DNA from: an uncultured Bacilli bacterium
GTDB lineage: Bacteria > Bacillota_I > Bacilli_A > RF39 > UBA660
DNA length: 9,244 nt
Direction of reading: 5' to 3'
NCBI GenBank assembly: GCA_947623845.1
Contig: CANQHM010000047.1
Span: 1-9,244 of the forward strand
The position numbers and the translations under genes are program-made. Below, piece after piece: positions 6,713 to 9,244 of the stretch. Within the stretch, counting starts at the first letter, position 1; each line of letters begins with the position of its first letter. Under the pieces are notes generated by a model. That model was given only the letters and a program-made list of their open reading frames with translations, was not told where the DNA came from and did not search any database.

Positions 6713-8062
6713 ATGGAAAACGAAAATGTACCTACTACACCTACTACTGTAGAAGTTGTACCTCAAAAGAATAATAAGAAACAAATTGTTTTAATTGCAA
6801 GCATTTCAGTTCTTGTAATCGCTGTAATTATCGTTGCAGCATACTTTATGTTATTAGGAGATAATAAGAAAGTATTTACTAATGCTTTAGATAAAACTTA
6901 TAAAGAAGTTAGTAATACTATCAATAAATTAGATGATACTCCTATTAAGAAAGATATCTTTGAAAAACCAGTAAGTATTGCTGCTAATGTTAAAGCAAAT
7001 TCTAATATTGAAGGTTTATCTTTATTAAATAATTACAATTTTGATCTTAATATAGGTATGGATTATGCTAATAAGTTACTAACTTTAGGAGCTAAAGTAA
7101 ATAATAATAGTAATAAAGAAATAGTTTCTGCTAATCTTAATTATGTTAATAATGGTATTTATTTAGAAGCCCCTAAATTATTAAATAAAGTAATTTTATT
7201 AGAAGATGATTTAGATAGTACATCTTTATTTAATGTTGATACTAGTGCTTTAGATAAACTAAATCTTGATTATATTAATGATATGGAAACAATCGTTAAA
7301 ATTATGAAAGATAGTTTAGCCAACTATGTTACTAATAAAGATATTACTACTTCTAAAGAAACTATATCTATTAATAACAAAAATCACAATGTTACAACTT
7401 ATAAAGTAGTATTAGAAGGTGAAAAACTAGAAAATTTACTTAATAATTTACAAAAGAATCTTACTAATGATAAGGATTTAATGAATGATTACGCCTCTTT
7501 ATTAGATGTTGACGTAGACGATGTTAAAGATGCTATTCTTGATAATCCTTTATTGTTAGATAAGTTAGAAATTGAAGTTTATCGTGAAGGTATGCTTGAT
7601 AAATATGTTGGTGGTAAAATTATCATTGATGATGAAGAATTAGAAGTATTAAATACTGATGATTACTCTTTAATTAAACTTGGTTATGATTTAACTATTA
7701 CCAGAGATAAAAATGTTTACACTGTTGATTTAACTAATCTTGATAGTGGTATTGATAGCTTAGTATTTAAAGAAGTAGATGACAAAAACGCTGAAATAAC
7801 TGTAAATATGACTGATTATGACCCTATCGTTCTTACCGTTTTAGAAAAGAATGATAATAATGTTGTTCTTACTCTTAAATACGGTGATACTTCATTTACC
7901 TTAGATTTAACTATTACTTATGATGTTAAATTACCAACTATTAATACAAGTAAAGCGGTAAGTATCGATGATCTTACTGAAGAAGATCAAACAACTTTAT
8001 CTAATAATTTATTTGATATTATAAGTGAGATTCCTGAATTAAGTGAATTATTCGAAATGTAG
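6713..8062 (+). CDS. Membrane-anchored exported protein of unknown function
   Basis: I do not recognise this 449-residue protein. A short cytoplasmic N-terminus (1-24, Thr/Pro-rich then lysine-rich) precedes one hydrophobic segment (about 25-48), followed by a roughly 400-residue domain predicted outside the cell. There is no lipobox cysteine and no clear signal-peptidase site, so it is probably an uncleaved signal anchor. The outer part has no Cys and no Trp, is rich in Asp, Asn and Leu, and alternates short polar/hydrophobic beta-type stretches (105-165, 215-240, 285-405) with a leucine-rich helical stretch (235-285); this resembles the curved-sheet folds of some surface lipoproteins, which is inference only. 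It ends in an acidic tail (EEDQTTLSNNLFDIISEIPELSELFEM). Start ATG 6713 has AAAGGAG 5 bases upstream; the TAG stop is followed 8 bases later by a strong terminator, so it is monocistronic, and divergent from the helicase. Its codon use is that of a resident AT-rich gene. Confidence 0.88.
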   Translation: MENENVPTTPTTVEVVPQKNNKKQIVLIASISVLVIAVIIVAAYFMLLGDNKKVFTNALDKTYKEVSNTINKLDDTPIKKDIFEKPVSIAANVKANSNIEGLSLLNNYNFDLNIGMDYANKLLTLGAKVNNNSNKEIVSANLNYVNNGIYLEAPKLLNKVILLEDDLDSTSLFNVDTSALDKLNLDYINDMETIVKIMKDSLANYVTNKDITTSKETISINNKNHNVTTYKVVLEGEKLENLLNNLQKNLTNDKDLMNDYASLLDVDVDDVKDAILDNPLLLDKLEIEVYREGMLDKYVGGKIIIDDEELEVLNTDDYSLIKLGYDLTITRDKNVYTVDLTNLDSGIDSLVFKEVDDKNAEITVNMTDYDPIVLTVLEKNDNNVVLTLKYGDTSFTLDLTITYDVKLPTINTSKAVSIDDLTEEDQTTLSNNLFDIISEIPELSELFEM

Positions 8063-8064
8063 TT

Positions 8065-8096
8065 AAAAAGAGAAATCGCTAAGATTTCTTTTTTTA
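8065..8096 (+). terminator. Rho-independent terminator of the membrane-protein gene
   Basis: AGAAATC (8071-8077) and GATTTCT (8083-8089) form a perfect 7-base stem with the 5-base loop GCTAA, followed by six T. Flanking A and T runs could extend the stem, so some activity on the opposite strand is possible. It begins shortly after the TAG stop. Confidence 0.9.
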
Positions 8097-8132
8097 TCTT
8101 ATAGGAAAGTTCATAAAAATTTTAAAAATTTC

Positions 8133-8162
8133 TTGACGAACACAAGTTTGTGGATGTATAAT
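8133..8162 (+). promoter_or_regulatory. Promoter of tnpB
   Basis: TTGACG (8133-8138) and a consensus TATAAT (8157-8162) are 18 bases apart, a near-consensus sigma-A promoter. Predicted transcription start is near 8169, just upstream of the AAGGAG at 8171-8176. The spacer contains the LexA-like palindrome listed separately. Confidence 0.8.
8137..8150 (+). promoter_or_regulatory. LexA/SOS-box-like operator within the tnpB promoter
   Basis: CGAACACAAGTTTG overlaps the end of the -35 box and fills most of the spacer. Against the Bacillus LexA (DinR) box CGAAC-RNRY-GTTYG/C it departs only at the Y position, and its GAAC-N4-GTTT core fits clostridial-type boxes. The location is where a repressor would block RNA polymerase. 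It overlaps the inverted repeat CACAA-GT-TTGTG (8141-8152), which could instead be an end hairpin of the element. Function is inferred. Confidence 0.4.
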
Positions 8163-8185
8163 TATTTTACAAGGAGAAAATAGTT

Positions 8186-9244
8186 ATGATTATCAATAGA
8201 GCTTATAAATTTAGAATGTACCCTAATGAATATCAAAAAGAATTAATTAATAAAACTATTGGGTGTACTAGATTCATTTATAACTATATGTTAAATAAGA
8301 AAAAAGATAATATTAATTTATTTAATTTTGATTTGATGAAACAAATACCATCTTTAACTATTTCTTATCCCTTTCTAAAAGAAGTAGATAGTTGTGCTTT
8401 AAGATGTGCTTTATTTGATTTAGATAATGGTTTCAAAAAGTACTTTAATAAAAAAGGTGGGTATCCTAAATTTAAAGCTAAAGGAGTAAAAGATAGTTAT
8501 CGAACTAATTACATTAAGAATAAGTATAAAGATAAAGTTTATGAAAATATAAAATTAGATTTAGTAAATAAAAAGATAATTCTACCCAAATTAAAAGAAG
8601 TAAAAATAAGAGGATATAGACATTTAACAAAAATAAATGGAAGAATACTTAATGCTACTATTTCTAAAGTAGCAAATAAATATTATGTATCAGTATGTGT
8701 AGAGGAAGAATTAAATATAAAAGAAGTAATTCCATCAAGTGTGGTAGGAATAGATGTAGGAATAAAAAGTTTAGTAACAACCAGTGATGGAACTACTTAT
8801 GGCAATCCTAACTACTTAAATAAATATGAAAAACGAATAAAAAGATTACAAAGAGGATTATCTAGAAAAGTTAAAAATAGTAATAACTATTATAAAACTA
8901 AAATTAAATTAGAAGAAGCATATAGAAAATTAAAAAATGCAAGAATTAAAACTAATGAGGAAATAGTAAGTAAAATAGTAAAAGAAAATGATATTATAAT
9001 AAGCGAAGATTTAAGTGTAAAAACAATGATAGAAGAGTCAAAAAAATATTTAAGAAGATCTATATCTAATTCCACAATGGGAGACATAATAAGAAGATTA
9101 AAATATAAATGTCTATGGTTAGGTAAGAAATTTTATCAAGTAAATAGATATTATGCCAGTAGTCAGGTATGTTCAAGATGTAATCATAAAGATATAGAAA
9201 TGAAAGACTTAAGCAAGAGGAAATATAAATGTAGTAATTGTGGA
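8186..9244 (+). CDS. tnpB: TnpB, IS200/IS605-type RNA-guided nuclease, partial (3' end beyond right edge)
   Basis: The frame is open for 353 codons from ATG 8186 (AAGGAG 9 bases upstream) to the window edge. By family, TnpB is a transposon-encoded nuclease that uses an RNA from the element's right end to cut DNA. The N-terminal helix-turn-helix-like region (AYKFRMYPNEYQKELINKTIGCTRFIYNYML) is typical, as is GYPKFKAK near residues 92-99. RuvC-I GIDVGIKSLVT carries catalytic Asp190; RuvC-II IIISEDLSVK carries Glu274; the zinc finger uses C329/C332 and C349/C352. The window stops just after the fourth cysteine, so the RuvC-III aspartate, stop codon, guide-RNA region and right end are not visible. 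No TnpA lies upstream, where the next gene is an unrelated one ending at 8062, so this looks like a tnpB-only (IS1341-type) element unless tnpA lies beyond the edge. No frameshift or stop is seen in the visible part. Confidence 0.95.
   Translation, partial: MIINRAYKFRMYPNEYQKELINKTIGCTRFIYNYMLNKKKDNINLFNFDLMKQIPSLTISYPFLKEVDSCALRCALFDLDNGFKKYFNKKGGYPKFKAKGVKDSYRTNYIKNKYKDKVYENIKLDLVNKKIILPKLKEVKIRGYRHLTKINGRILNATISKVANKYYVSVCVEEELNIKEVIPSSVVGIDVGIKSLVTTSDGTTYGNPNYLNKYEKRIKRLQRGLSRKVKNSNNYYKTKIKLEEAYRKLKNARIKTNEEIVSKIVKENDIIISEDLSVKTMIEESKKYLRRSISNSTMGDIIRRLKYKCLWLGKKFYQVNRYYASSQVCSRCNHKDIEMKDLSKRKYKCSNCG

Larger units (their letters stand above)
8097..9244 (+). mobile_element. IS200/IS605-family tnpB-bearing element, partial
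   Basis: The element is inferred from tnpB. Its left end should lie in the short stretch between the preceding terminator (ending about 8096) and the tnpB promoter at 8133, but these elements leave no target duplication and I cannot fix the boundary. The right end is outside the window. Confidence 0.6.

Noticed and set aside
7505..7540. Asp-rich stretch DVDVDDVKDAIL (residues 265-276 of the membrane protein) as an EF-hand calcium loop
   Set aside because: The first Asp spacing fits, but position 6 is Asp instead of Gly and position 12 is Leu instead of Glu, so it is not a credible EF-hand.
8093..8114. TTTAT (8093-8097) or TTCAT (8110-8114) as the target-adjacent motif marking the left end of the tnpB element
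   Set aside because: Both resemble known TnpB target-adjacent motifs, but such words are common in this AT-rich DNA and no empty site is available for comparison.
8115..8131. A-run/T-run palindrome as an end hairpin of the element
   Set aside because: Stretches of A and T pair by chance at this base composition, and there is no GC stem or conserved loop.
8890..9087. A 65-codon minus-strand open frame
   Set aside because: It lies wholly inside tnpB on the opposite strand. Its hydrophobic product is what antisense reading of a lysine- and isoleucine-rich gene gives, and no upstream RBS supports it.
1..9244. A TGA=Trp (Mycoplasma-type) genetic code, tRNA genes or CRISPR arrays
   Set aside because: The tryptophans checked use TGG and all complete frames are closed by TAA or TAG. 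No cloverleaf-like or regularly spaced repeat sequence was seen.

Overview
The window looks like a chromosomal segment of a very AT-rich, low-GC Bacillota-type bacterium, possibly an uncultured Bacilli-like gut lineage; that finer placement is inference. Supporting signs are strong AGGAGG-type ribosome binding sites, sigma-A-like promoters, U-tract terminators, TAA/TAG stops with TGG for tryptophan (no sign of a TGA=Trp code), and a penicillin-binding-type carboxypeptidase that implies a peptidoglycan wall. Its seven coding regions are five complete genes plus the ABC ATPase trio's last permease and a TnpB, both cut by the window edges (six complete genes counting the ATPase and first permease together with dac, ABC-F, helicase and the unknown membrane protein).

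Positions 1-1967, minus strand: an operon of membrane permease, ABC ATPase and a second permease that runs off the left edge. It resembles the ABC-2/bacitracin-lantibiotic self-protection type of exporter. Its promoter region (about 1996-2047) has an extended -10 box preceded by three helically phased TTTACA-like repeats, which look like a response-regulator site.

Positions 2050-3225, minus strand: a D-alanyl-D-alanine carboxypeptidase (PBP5/S11 family) with its own strong RBS and a terminator whose hairpin includes the last codons. Positions 3283-6641, minus strand: a compact helicase-IV-like UvrD-family helicase with a GTG start, followed after 97 bases by an ABC-F ribosome-associated ATPase that has its own near-consensus promoter and ends in a clear terminator.

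Positions 6701-8096, plus strand: a divergently transcribed gene for an unrecognised membrane-anchored, cysteine-free, acidic exported protein, closed by a strong terminator. Positions 8133-9244, plus strand: a TnpB (IS200/IS605-type RNA-guided nuclease) gene cut by the right edge, with no TnpA in view. Its promoter carries a sequence very like a Gram-positive LexA (SOS) operator between the -35 and -10 boxes.

Functionally the minus-strand genes have a loose common theme of envelope maintenance and antibiotic tolerance (exporter, carboxypeptidase, ABC-F), but each has its own transcription signals, so a single dedicated system is not demonstrated. I see no tRNA, rRNA, CRISPR array or prophage. 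The items most worth following up are the unknown exported protein, the LexA-like box on tnpB and the phased repeats upstream of the exporter operon.
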